This document shows positions 1-7,985 of a stretch of DNA of 64,000 bases, piece by piece. A program made the position numbers and the translations under genes. The notes under the pieces were generated by a model. That model saw nothing but the letters and a program-made list of their open reading frames with translations, ran no database searches and had not been told where the DNA came from. Position 1 is the first letter of the stretch; the number at the start of each line of letters is the position of its first letter. Source of the DNA: Devosia sp. 66-22 (GTDB lineage Bacteria; Pseudomonadota; Alphaproteobacteria; Rhizobiales; Devosiaceae); assembly GCA_001899065.1 (NCBI GenBank), contig MKUZ01000030.1:141521-205520 (forward strand), read 5' to 3'.

Positions 1-1
1 G

Positions 2-139
2 ACCTTCGCCCAGCCGGCTGCCGAGATGGTCGACCATATCGCGGCCCTGCTCAGCGCCGACAATGCCGAGCCCGCCGAGCGCCGCGTCTTCGCCGCGACT
101 CCGGTCTGGCGCCGCACCGTCCGGCCCAACGCCCTCTAG
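2..139 (+). CDS. LacI-family transcriptional regulator, C-terminal fragment
   Basis: Open frame entering from the left window edge, 45 residues to a TAG stop. It reads as the last helix and final strands of a LacI/GalR periplasmic-binding-like domain: a helix with AAEMVDHIAALL, then the ERRVFAATPVWRRTVRP tail that resembles the usual 'R.vlpt.lvvR.S' ending of LacI proteins. The DNA-binding part lies outside the window. It lies upstream of, and in the same direction as, the transport/isomerase operon from 314, and a 16-bp palindrome between them would suit such a regulator. Family assignment rests on a short tail and is moderate. Confidence 0.5.
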   Translation, partial: TFAQPAAEMVDHIAALLSADNAEPAERRVFAATPVWRRTVRPNAL

Positions 140-161
140 CTCTGCGGCTAGTCGCCAAAGC

Positions 162-177
162 TTGCACACGTGCGCAA
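162..177. promoter_or_regulatory. LacI-type operator candidate (palindrome)
   Basis: TTGCACACGTGCGCAA is a 16-bp inverted repeat with one mismatched pair and a CG centre, the shape of a LacI/GalR operator. It lies between the LacI-like fragment and the isomerase gene at 314. Binding by that regulator is inferred. Confidence 0.4.
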
Positions 178-247
178 TGCCCGTGCATCAGGTGGTTTCG
201 TTCACTTTCCACATCGGCGCTTTCCATCTGCAACAGGAAGTGCAATG

Positions 248-276
248 CTGTGCAAAGACTGTCACAAATCTCTGGC
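248..276 (+). promoter_or_regulatory. PhoB-box-like repeat array
   Basis: Three 7-mers start exactly 11 bp apart: CTGTGCA (248), CTGTCAC (259) and CTCTGGC (270), with spacers AAGA and AAAT. The PHO box is built of CTGTCAT-like 7-mers with 4-bp, often A/T-rich spacers. The array ends 37 bp before the first gene of an operon that encodes phosphodiesterase- and phosphatase-family enzymes. The match is by eye; the third unit is weak. Confidence 0.4.
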
Positions 277-313
277 ATAGAACCGGGGAAGACAGCGCAG
301 GGAAGGAGAGCGC

Positions 314-1162
314 ATGCTGTTCAGCAACGCGCCATGCTCGTGGGGAGTCGCGTACCCGACCGGCAACAAGGTCGGTTGGCGCCAGTATCTCGATGAGGTC
401 GCGGAGGCCGGCTACAGGGGCACCGAACTAGGCCCGTTCGGCTACCTGCCCAAGGACGCCGCCCTCGTCGGCGACGAATTGGCCCGCCGCGGTCTGACCG
501 TTGTCGGCGCCACCCACGTCCACACCTTCGCCGATCCCGCGAGCCTGCCCACGCTGCTCGCCGACCTCCGCGAGGAGGGGGCGATCCTCAGGAGCCTGGG
601 GGCGCAGCATCTCGTTGTGATGGACGAGAGCAATTTCTACCCCGACGCAAAAAGTGCGCTCGATGGCGCCGCCTGGCGCAGCTTCGCCGAAGGCGTCGAG
701 ACGTCGCGCAGGCTCATCGAGGACGAACTCGGCCTCAAGGCGTCGTTCCACCCCCATATCGGCACGGCCGTGCAGTTCGAGGCCGAGATCGACCGGCTGC
801 TCGCCGACACCGGCATCGATCTGTGCTTCGATACGGGGCACCACGCTTTCTGGGGGCAGGACGCCCTGGCCTACTTCGGCAAGGTGCGCGACCGCGTCGC
901 CTATGTGCACCTCAAGAACGTCGACCCCAGGGTCCGCCAGCGCGTGCTCGATGGCGAGCTCAGTGTCGAGCGCTCCTACGGCGCCGGCGTGATGTGCCCG
1001 CTGCCCGATGGCGCGGTCGACATCCCGCAGGTCATCGCCTTCATGCACGAGACCGACTTCGACGGTCCCGTCGTGGTCGAGCAGGATCTCGCCGACAACA
1101 GCCCCGAGACGCCGCTCCAGCTTGCCCGCCGCAACCTCAGCTACCTGCGGAGCGCCGCATGA
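314..1162 (+). CDS. Sugar phosphate isomerase/epimerase, IolE-like TIM barrel
   Basis: A 282-residue xylose-isomerase-like TIM-barrel protein. The N-terminus SNAPCSWGV (residues 4-12) is characteristic of myo-inosose-2 dehydratase (IolE) and relatives, and the VVVEQD strand near the C-terminus fits a metal-binding Glu of this fold. The start is set by GGAAGGAGAG 3 bp upstream of the ATG. It is the first gene of the operon with the AfuABC-like importer, GDPD, IMPase-family and Gfo/Idh/MocA genes, so an inosose or keto-sugar substrate is plausible. Family confidence is high; whether it is a true IolE dehydratase or another isomerase cannot be settled by reading. Confidence 0.75.
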   Translation: MLFSNAPCSWGVAYPTGNKVGWRQYLDEVAEAGYRGTELGPFGYLPKDAALVGDELARRGLTVVGATHVHTFADPASLPTLLADLREEGAILRSLGAQHLVVMDESNFYPDAKSALDGAAWRSFAEGVETSRRLIEDELGLKASFHPHIGTAVQFEAEIDRLLADTGIDLCFDTGHHAFWGQDALAYFGKVRDRVAYVHLKNVDPRVRQRVLDGELSVERSYGAGVMCPLPDGAVDIPQVIAFMHETDFDGPVVVEQDLADNSPETPLQLARRNLSYLRSAA

Positions 1163-1169
1163 ACGTGGC

Positions 1170-1198
1170 GCGTCATCGGACTGTCACTGGCACGTCCT
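1170..1198 (+). promoter_or_regulatory. Second PhoB-box-like repeat array
   Basis: In the gap between the isomerase and the binding-protein gene, three 7-mers again fall at 11-bp spacing: GCGTCAT (1170), CTGTCAC (1181) and ACGTCCT (1192). The middle unit is near-perfect and the flanking ones match CTGTCAT at 5 and 4 of 7 positions. The position suits a second promoter serving the transporter genes. By eye only. Confidence 0.3.
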
Positions 1199-1292
1199 AT
1201 GCCGCGCTCCGGCGAACGAGCCGCGTTGAAAGAACGCCGCTCCACCTCTTCATCGTCAGCCTAGCCAAGACTTCAACCCCAGGGAGACACGA

Positions 1293-2453
1293 ATGAAACG
1301 TCGTGCATTTATGATCACTGCGGCCGGTGCTACAGCGGGCATGGTCCTGCTGCCGCGCATGTCCTTTGCCGTGCCGGGCCAGATCGACTGGTACACCAGC
1401 TCCGACCAGAACATCCTTGATTTCTGGACCAATGTCGTGAAGCCCAAATTCGAGGCGGCCAATCCCGGCATCACGATCAATCTCGTCGATGGCGGCGACA
1501 GCGCCGGCCTCCAGGCGATCGCCGATCGCGCCATTGCCGCGCTGGGCACCAGCAACGATCCGCAGGCCGACTTCTTCGAAGGCTTCGACTCTCGCCTGCC
1601 GGTTGGCGCGCTGGACAAGGGCCTTTGGGTGGACTTCTCCAAGGCCAATCTCTCCAACTACTCCAAGATCAATCCGCTCGCCTTCGAGATCGATCCGCAG
1701 CGCGAAAATCTGCCCTATCGCGGCTCGCAGGTGCTGCTGGCCTACGACACCACCAAGCTCCCGGCCGCCGACGCGCCCAAGACCTGGGACGACCTCGTCA
1801 CCTGGATCAAGGCCAACCCCGGCCAGTTCATCTACAACCGTCCCAACAAGGGCGGCTCGGGCGGCAACTTCGTCCGCCGCGCCGTCTATGCGGCCAATGG
1901 CAACGACACCAAGCTGTTCTCGATCGACACCTATACCGACGAGAAGGCCAAGGAACTGCTCGATCCCGCCTGGGCGATCCTCAATGATCTCGCCCCCTCG
2001 CTGATGGATGGCGGCGCCTACACTTCGGGCAACACGCAGTCGATCCAGCTGCTCGGCCAGGGCGCCGTGACCATGATCCCGGCCTGGTCCGATCAGGCCA
2101 TCCAGGCCATCTCGCAGGGCGCGCTGCCCGAGACCACCGGCCTCGTCCAGCTCACCGACGTCGGCTTCCCCGGCAACTTCTCGCGCATCACCGTGAACTC
2201 GAACGGCGTCAACAAGGACGCGGCGCTCAAGCTTGCCGACTTCATCCTCAGCGAGGAAGTCCAGGGCGCGGTCCTCACCGAACTGGGCGGCTTCCCGGCC
2301 GTGTCGTGGGATCACGTGCCCGCCGACCTCTACGAGAAGTACAAGGACGTCATCCCCGCCTCGATCCCGGTCTTCCCGGGCGGCCCGTGGGAGAAGGCGA
2401 TCAACGAGAACTGGTATCGCGCCGTGGCGCCCAACGTGGACCCCGCTTCGTGA
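1293..2453 (+). CDS. ABC transporter substrate-binding protein (AfuA/PotD-like)
   Basis: 386-residue type-1 extracellular solute-binding protein. The leader has RR followed by AFM and a hydrophobic run ending near SFA (residues 3-26), so Tat export to the periplasm is possible. The mature part starts with IDWYTSSDQ, typical of iron, polyamine and sugar-phosphate binding proteins. A good Shine-Dalgarno (CCAGGGAGAC) precedes the ATG. The stop overlaps the GTG of the permease gene, so the two are translationally coupled. The AfuA branch of this superfamily binds hexose phosphates, which agrees with the downstream phosphodiesterase and phosphatase genes. The ligand itself is inferred. Confidence 0.8.
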   Translation: MKRRAFMITAAGATAGMVLLPRMSFAVPGQIDWYTSSDQNILDFWTNVVKPKFEAANPGITINLVDGGDSAGLQAIADRAIAALGTSNDPQADFFEGFDSRLPVGALDKGLWVDFSKANLSNYSKINPLAFEIDPQRENLPYRGSQVLLAYDTTKLPAADAPKTWDDLVTWIKANPGQFIYNRPNKGGSGGNFVRRAVYAANGNDTKLFSIDTYTDEKAKELLDPAWAILNDLAPSLMDGGAYTSGNTQSIQLLGQGAVTMIPAWSDQAIQAISQGALPETTGLVQLTDVGFPGNFSRITVNSNGVNKDAALKLADFILSEEVQGAVLTELGGFPAVSWDHVPADLYEKYKDVIPASIPVFPGGPWEKAINENWYRAVAPNVDPAS

Positions 2454-3352
2454 CGGACACGCCCGCGGGGAACATCGCTCAGGCGACATCGCCCGCGGGC
2501 GACATCGTCGGCACGAGGAACAGGTGGTATCTCGGCCTGCTCCTCGTCGCCGCACCGGTGCTGCTCGTGTGCTGGCTCATCATCTATCCCATCATCGCCG
2601 CCGTCGTGCAGACGGTCTGGGTGCCGGATGCGGATGGGGTGAACCGGCTCAGCCTCGAAAGCTACCGTTTCTTCTTCTCCGACGGCTACAGCCTGGCGAA
2701 CCTGTGGATCACGCTGTGGACCACGCTGGTCTGCGCCATCCTGCTGCTGCTCATCTGCCTCCCCATTGCGCTGTACCTGCGCTTCTCGGAGGGCCGGCTG
2801 CCTGCCTATGTGCAGGCGCTCGCGATCTTCCCCATGTTCGTGCCCTCCATCATCCTGAGCTACGCCTTCATCCGCGTGCTCGGTCCCAACGGCATGCTCG
2901 ATATCCTGCTGAACGCCGCGCACCTCCCCAAGATCCGCTCGCCCTACCTCACCCCCTGGGGGCCGGTGATCGGTCTCGTCTGGGACCACATTCCACTCAC
3001 GGTTCTGATCCTGCTCTCGGGACTGGGGAACGTCTCTAACCAGTCGATCGAGGCGGCGCGCGACGTGGGGGCAGGGCGGCTCATCGTGCTGTGGCACATC
3101 ATCCTGCCGCGCATCGGCAATTCCGTGCTCGTCGCCGCCTCCTTCGCCGTGCTCGGCATCTTCTCGGCCTTCACCATCCCCTATGTGCTCGGCCCGGCCG
3201 CGCCGGAGATGATGGGGCCGTTCATGCAGCGCACCTTCCGCGAGCTCTACGACCCCACCAGCGCCATCACCCAGGCCGTCATTTCTTTCGGCTTCTGCAT
3301 CGTGTTCGGCCTGTTCTACGTCTACTCCGTCGCGAGGAACCAGCGCACATGA
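2450..3352 (+). CDS. ABC transporter permease, first subunit
   Basis: 300-residue inner-membrane permease with about six membrane segments. The binding-protein-dependent EAA loop is visible as EAARDVGAGRLIVLWHIILPR. I chose the GTG at 2450, which overlaps the previous stop (GTGA); longer reading would run through the binding-protein gene. The product then starts VTDTPAGN with a roughly 25-residue cytoplasmic leader before the first membrane helix (WYLGLLLVAAPVLLV). It pairs with the permease at 3349 and the ATPase at 4170. Confidence 0.85.
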   Translation: MTDTPAGNIAQATSPAGDIVGTRNRWYLGLLLVAAPVLLVCWLIIYPIIAAVVQTVWVPDADGVNRLSLESYRFFFSDGYSLANLWITLWTTLVCAILLLLICLPIALYLRFSEGRLPAYVQALAIFPMFVPSIILSYAFIRVLGPNGMLDILLNAAHLPKIRSPYLTPWGPVIGLVWDHIPLTVLILLSGLGNVSNQSIEAARDVGAGRLIVLWHIILPRIGNSVLVAASFAVLGIFSAFTIPYVLGPAAPEMMGPFMQRTFRELYDPTSAITQAVISFGFCIVFGLFYVYSVARNQRT

Positions 3353-4170
3353 GCACACTGGTCGACAAGCGGCGCATCGACTGGGCCGGCATCGCCTTCG
3401 CCGTCGTCCTCACGCTCGTCATCATCTTCCCGCTGATCGTCGTGGGCACATGGGCCTTCGCCAATGTCTGGCGCTATCCGGCCATCATCCCGCAGGAGTT
3501 CGGCCTGCGCTACTGGGGCACCACGCTCTCCCGGCAGGACGTGTGGACGTCGATCACCATGAGCCTCAGCCTGTCGCTGATGGTGACGCTGCTGAGTTGC
3601 ATCATCTGCCTGCCGGCCGCCTACGCCTTCGCCCGCATGAGCTTCCCGGCGCGGAACCTGCTGTTCTTCTCCTTCCTCGCCGGGCAGGCCTTTCCCAAAT
3701 TCGGTCTCCTCGTCGCCATCGCCGGCATCTTCCTCCACCTCAACCTCATCGGCAATTTCTGGGGTGTGGTGATGATCCAGCTGGTGGGCACGCTGCTCTA
3801 CATGATCTGGATCCCCGTCGCCGCCTTCCAGTCGGTGGACCGGCGCATGGAAGAAGCGGCGCGTGACGTCGGCGCGTCGCCGTTCCGTGTCTTCTGGTCG
3901 ATCACCCTGCCGCAGGCCGGCCCCACCATTGCCGCCGCGGTGCTGCTGAGCTTTGTCGGCACCTTCTACGAAACCGAGGGCGCCTGGCTCATCGGCGCGC
4001 CGGCCATCCGCACCATGCCGGTGCTGATGATCTCCTTCATCAACAACCAGCCGGTGATCCAGTACGGCGCGGTGCTGTCGGTCCTGCTGTGGATACCGTC
4101 CTTCTTTGCGATCCTGTTTGCCCGCCGGGTCGTCAATTCCAGTTCATTCGCACGGGGGTTCGGCGGCTGA
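3349..4170 (+). CDS. ABC transporter permease, second subunit
   Basis: 273-residue inner-membrane permease, PotC-like in size and layout, with six predicted membrane segments and the EAA loop EEAARDVGASPFRVFWSITLP. The ATG overlaps the stop of the first permease (ATGA), and its own stop overlaps the ATG of the ATPase (TGATG). This strict coupling shows that the four transport genes form one translational unit. It forms the heteromeric channel with the 2450 product. Confidence 0.87.
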   Translation: MSTLVDKRRIDWAGIAFAVVLTLVIIFPLIVVGTWAFANVWRYPAIIPQEFGLRYWGTTLSRQDVWTSITMSLSLSLMVTLLSCIICLPAAYAFARMSFPARNLLFFSFLAGQAFPKFGLLVAIAGIFLHLNLIGNFWGVVMIQLVGTLLYMIWIPVAAFQSVDRRMEEAARDVGASPFRVFWSITLPQAGPTIAAAVLLSFVGTFYETEGAWLIGAPAIRTMPVLMISFINNQPVIQYGAVLSVLLWIPSFFAILFARRVVNSSSFARGFGG

Positions 4171-5213
4171 TGGCTGTTCTCGAGATCCAGAACGTCACCA
4201 AGACCTTCGGCAGCGGCAGTGTCCGCGCCGTGGACGACTTCAGCCTGACCGTCGGCGATGGTGAGCTGGTCTGCCTGCTCGGCCCGTCGGGCTCGGGCAA
4301 GTCGACGCTGCTACGCATGGTGGGCGGCTTCGAGACGCCCACCGGCGGCAGCATCCGGATCGACGGCGACGACGTCACCAAAGCGCCGCCCGAGAAGCGA
4401 CCGACAGGAATGGTGTTCCAGAGCCACGCGCTCTGGACCCACATGAACGTGTTCAAGAACCTCGCCTTCGGGCTCAAGCTCCGCCGCCTGCCGCCCGAGG
4501 AGATCAAGCGCCGCGTCGAGGCCATCCTCGAGCTCGTCGGGCTTCCGGGCTATGGCACGCGCCTCACCCACCAGCTCTCGGGTGGCCAGCAGCAGCGCGT
4601 GGCGCTGGCCCGCTCGCTCGTGCTCGAGCCCAAGATCCTGCTGCTCGACGAACCCTTCGCCAGCCTCGACCAGCATCTGCGCGAGCGCCTGCGCGAGGAA
4701 GTGCGCGACATTCAGCAGCGCTTGAAGATCACGACTCTGTTCGTCACCCACGGCCAGGACGAGGCCCTCGCCATGGCCGACCGCATCGTTGTCATGCGCG
4801 ACGGCAAGATGGAGCAGGTGGCGGCACCCGATACGCTCTATCGCGAACCGCAGACGCCGTTCGTCGCCGGCTTCATCGGCACCATGAACCTTGCCGAAGG
4901 CGTCGTCAGTGACGGCACCTTCACGCGCGGCCCGTTCACCATGCCCGTGCCGGTCGGGGATGGCGCCGCCATCCTCGCCGTCCGCCCCGAGGCGCTGGGG
5001 CTGGCACCGGGCGGCATGGGCGACATCCACCGCGTCACCGATTTCGGCACGCATGGCATCGTCGACGTCGACCTCCCCGACGGCTTTCGCTTCAAGGCCA
5101 TGGTGCCCGAGGCCCGCGAATGGAAGGCCGGCCAGAAGGTCGACCTCAAGCCCCGCGCCTTCTCGGCCTATCGCGACAATGCGGTGATCTACCGGTCCCA
5201 GGCGGCATCATGA
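4170..5213 (+). CDS. ABC transporter ATP-binding protein (PotA/AfuC-like)
   Basis: 347 residues. Walker A GPSGSGKST, Q-loop in VFQSHALW, signature LSGGQQQR, Walker B ILLLDEP and the switch His in VTHGQDEA are all intact. A C-terminal TOBE-type regulatory domain follows (about residues 240-347). It energises import by the permeases at 2450 and 3349. It starts within the preceding stop (TGATG) and its TGA overlaps the ATG of the next gene, so the phosphodiesterase-family gene is coupled to the transporter. Confidence 0.88.
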   Translation: MAVLEIQNVTKTFGSGSVRAVDDFSLTVGDGELVCLLGPSGSGKSTLLRMVGGFETPTGGSIRIDGDDVTKAPPEKRPTGMVFQSHALWTHMNVFKNLAFGLKLRRLPPEEIKRRVEAILELVGLPGYGTRLTHQLSGGQQQRVALARSLVLEPKILLLDEPFASLDQHLRERLREEVRDIQQRLKITTLFVTHGQDEALAMADRIVVMRDGKMEQVAAPDTLYREPQTPFVAGFIGTMNLAEGVVSDGTFTRGPFTMPVPVGDGAAILAVRPEALGLAPGGMGDIHRVTDFGTHGIVDVDLPDGFRFKAMVPEAREWKAGQKVDLKPRAFSAYRDNAVIYRSQAAS

Positions 5214-6055
5214 GCGATCCGGTCTCGGTGACCCGCAACGGCCACCGCACCTTCTTCAAATGGCACCGCGGGCGGCGCCGCGCCGCCGACCCGGTGTTCA
5301 CCGGCCGGCGCATTCTCGAGGGCATGGCGCTCGGCGCCAGCGTCGAGGTGGACCTCGTCATCCACGGCGGCAACGGTTTCGCCGTCCTCCACGATCACGA
5401 GGAGATCGGCCGCGAGACCACCGGCACCGGCCCCTCCCGCGCGCTGGACGCCGCCCGGATGCGCGCCCTCCATTTGCGCGGCAATGATGGCCAGCCCATC
5501 GCCGACCACGTGATGCTGCTTGAAGATTTGTGCGCGCTCCTCCGCGACACCCCGCCGGCGCCCTCGGCCCTGCTGCAGCTCGACTTCAAGGAGAACCAGG
5601 GGCAGCTCGATCCCGCGACCATCGCCGCGTTCAACGCGGCGGTGACGCCGATCGCCGCCAACATGATCCTTTCCTCCGGCGAGGCGCATTCCGTTCGCGC
5701 GCTGGCCGAGAACACGGCCGGCCTTCGCATCGGCCACGACCCCTGTCACCAGGGAGCGATCGAGCGGCTGATGCATTCGCGCGATTTCGCAGGCTTCGTG
5801 GCCGGCGCCGTCGCTGACGCACCGAAGGCCGAGATGATCTATCTCGCCTACCCGCTGGTGCTCGCCGCGGCCGATGCCGGCTTCGATATCGTCGCCGCGT
5901 TTCAGGCCCACGGCCGCCGCGTCGACGCCTATACCGTCAAATCCGCCGATGCCGGTACATTGCCCATCGTGCAGCGCCTGCTCGCGCTCCGGGTCGACCA
6001 GATCACCACCGACGATCCCGAAGGGCTCGCCGCACTCATCGAGGCCAGTCCATGA
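5210..6055 (+). CDS. Glycerophosphodiester phosphodiesterase family protein
   Basis: 281-residue GDPD-type TIM barrel. The family landmarks are present in order: KWHRG (His-Arg-Gly), VEVDLV (Glu-x-Asp metal ligands) and LHDHEEIGRETTGTG (catalytic His-Asp and following loop). The family hydrolyses glycerophosphodiesters to glycerol phosphate and an alcohol. No signal peptide is seen, so it is cytoplasmic and acts on imported substrate. The ATG overlaps the stop of the ATPase gene. In pTi agrocinopine loci a GDPD-like enzyme (AccF) sits next to an importer and an IMPase-like phosphatase in the same logic, so other sugar phosphodiesters are possible substrates. Confidence 0.8.
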   Translation: MSDPVSVTRNGHRTFFKWHRGRRRAADPVFTGRRILEGMALGASVEVDLVIHGGNGFAVLHDHEEIGRETTGTGPSRALDAARMRALHLRGNDGQPIADHVMLLEDLCALLRDTPPAPSALLQLDFKENQGQLDPATIAAFNAAVTPIAANMILSSGEAHSVRALAENTAGLRIGHDPCHQGAIERLMHSRDFAGFVAGAVADAPKAEMIYLAYPLVLAAADAGFDIVAAFQAHGRRVDAYTVKSADAGTLPIVQRLLALRVDQITTDDPEGLAALIEASP

Positions 6056-6876
6056 ACTACGATGCTGTCCTCGCCGACATGGTCGCCGTCGCCCGCGAGG
6101 CCGGCGCGCTGACGCTCCGGCACTTCGCGCGCTTCCGCGACCTCGAAATCGGCATCAAGGGTCCGGCCGATTTCGTCTCCGATGCCGACCGCGAGTCCGA
6201 GCAGCTCATCCGCAAGGAGCTGTTCGCGCGCTACCCCGACTGGAGCTTCACCGGCGAGGAGTTCCCGCCCGTCGATGGCGCCGACCGTGAGCATCGCTGG
6301 CTGGTCGACCCGATCGACGGCACCACCAATTTCATCAACGGCCAGCACTACACCATCTCGATCGCGCTGCGGCGCGGCAACGCCACGGTGTGCGGCGCGC
6401 TCTACAATCCGGTGTCCGACGAGATGTTCACCGCCGTCGCCGGGCAGGGGGCCTGGCTCAATAGCGAGCGCCTCACCGTCAGCGCGCAGGCCGATGTCGG
6501 ACTGATGATCGTCGGGACGGGCCTGCCCACGCCCAACCTCTCGCTCTATCCGGGCTCCTATCAGCGCCTCGATGCCATCCGCGCGCCCATCGGCGCCGTC
6601 CGCATCGTCGGCAGCGCTGCCAATTCCTGCGCCTATGTGGCGATGGGGCGGCTCACCGGCTATTTCGAGGAAACCGGCTTTGTCGACACGGCAGCCGGCA
6701 TCCTCCTGGTCGAGGAGGCGGGCGGCATCGTCACCGACTGGTGGGGCCGCGGTCCCGAGCATTACGAGCAGACCGGCTGCCTCATCGTCGCCAACAGGGC
6801 CACCCACGCCTACCTCCTTGACAAGCTCAAGGATGTGCCGATGAAGAATGCAGCGCACCGGAAGTCGGTCGCCTAA
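6052..6876 (+). CDS. Inositol monophosphatase family protein
   Basis: 274 residues. The metal-site motifs of the IMPase/FBPase/CysQ superfamily are present: FVSDADRESEQ, GEE, WLVDPIDGTTNFINGQ and the late GFVDTAAGILLVEEAGG. The third motif has GFVDTAAG where many members have W-D-x-A-A-G. It would remove phosphate from a polyol or sugar monophosphate released by the GDPD-family protein. Its start overlaps the GDPD stop (ATGA), so both are made together. Substrate (inositol phosphate versus sugar phosphate) is inferred from context. Confidence 0.83.
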   Translation: MNYDAVLADMVAVAREAGALTLRHFARFRDLEIGIKGPADFVSDADRESEQLIRKELFARYPDWSFTGEEFPPVDGADREHRWLVDPIDGTTNFINGQHYTISIALRRGNATVCGALYNPVSDEMFTAVAGQGAWLNSERLTVSAQADVGLMIVGTGLPTPNLSLYPGSYQRLDAIRAPIGAVRIVGSAANSCAYVAMGRLTGYFEETGFVDTAAGILLVEEAGGIVTDWWGRGPEHYEQTGCLIVANRATHAYLLDKLKDVPMKNAAHRKSVA

Positions 6877-6889
6877 AGGGAATAACGAG

Positions 6890-7984
6890 ATGACGCGTCT
6901 CAAAGTTGGCATCGCTGGCTGCGGCCTGGTCACGCAGGTCGAGCACCTGCCCAATCTCATCAACCTGCCCAAGCTGTTCGAGGTCGTCGCCATCGCCGAT
7001 CCCTCGGCCACGGTGCGCGAGGCGCTGTCCGCGCGGCACGGCCTTCGCGCCTTCGAATCGGCGACCGAGATGATGACCGCCGGCCTCGACGCCATCGTCA
7101 TCGCGACGCCCGATTCCTATCACGCCGACCTCGCCGTTGCGGCGCTCGAGCGCGGCCTCCACGTCTTCTCCGAGAAGCCGCTGGCCTACAACACCGCTGA
7201 CATCGCCCGCATCATCGCGGCGCGCGACAAGGCCGGCCGCGTCATGCAGGTGGGCTACATGAAGCGCTTCGACCCGGCCTATCTGATGCTGTGCGACCTG
7301 CTGCGCACCGTCGACGGCCCGCTCCGCGCCGTCACCGTCGACGTTCTCGATTCGGGCTCCGACCCATTCGTCGCCCATCACGACATGGTGGTTGGCACCG
7401 ATGTGCCGAAGGCGCTGATCGAGGAAGGCGCCGCGCGCCGCGCCGCGCAGGTGAAAGTGGCGCTTGGTACCGACGCCGATCCGCTCGTCACCAGGGGCTT
7501 CTCGGGCCCGTACTCGTCGAGCCTCGTGCATGATCTCAACGTGGTGCAGGGCCTGCTCGATGCGGCCGGCGCCAAGATGGGCAAGCCGGTGGGCGCCGCC
7601 TTCATTGCCGGCAATTCCGGCGGCTATCTCAGCGCCAAGCTCGATCCCACCGACGGTCTCGTCACCATGACCTGGATGGCGACGCCGCGCCTCGCTTACT
7701 ATTGCGAGCGCATCAGCATGGTGTTCGACGACCGCAATTTCGAGCTGCGCTTCCCCTCGCCCTATCTCAACCATCACCTGACCGAGCTCATCGAGCGCCG
7801 CGCCAACGGCCTTGCGCTCGAGGAGATCCGCCACCGCCCGTCCTATGCCGAGCCGTTCGTCGAGGAGCTGAAGGCGTGGCACGCGGCCATCGTCGACGGG
7901 GCGCCGGTGGTCAATACCGCCGAGCAGGCCGCGACCGACATGGGCCTGTTCGCCACCTTCGCGAAGCTGGCCCTGGCCAAGTAG
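6890..7984 (+). CDS. Gfo/Idh/MocA family oxidoreductase
   Basis: 364 residues. N-terminal Rossmann fold with GIAGCGLVTQVEH (GxGxxx nucleotide loop, residues 6-18), then the family EKP motif (FSEKPLAYN) and the C-terminal beta-sheet dimerisation domain. I use the ATG at 6890 after AAAGGGAATAACGAG; an upstream in-frame ATG would overlap the phosphatase gene. Members include myo-inositol 2-dehydrogenase and sugar dehydrogenases. As the last gene of the operon it would oxidise the dephosphorylated polyol or sugar before the IolE-like enzyme acts. It converges on livF with one base between stops. Confidence 0.82.
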   Translation: MTRLKVGIAGCGLVTQVEHLPNLINLPKLFEVVAIADPSATVREALSARHGLRAFESATEMMTAGLDAIVIATPDSYHADLAVAALERGLHVFSEKPLAYNTADIARIIAARDKAGRVMQVGYMKRFDPAYLMLCDLLRTVDGPLRAVTVDVLDSGSDPFVAHHDMVVGTDVPKALIEEGAARRAAQVKVALGTDADPLVTRGFSGPYSSSLVHDLNVVQGLLDAAGAKMGKPVGAAFIAGNSGGYLSAKLDPTDGLVTMTWMATPRLAYYCERISMVFDDRNFELRFPSPYLNHHLTELIERRANGLALEEIRHRPSYAEPFVEELKAWHAAIVDGAPVVNTAEQAATDMGLFATFAKLALAK

Positions 7985-7985
7985 G

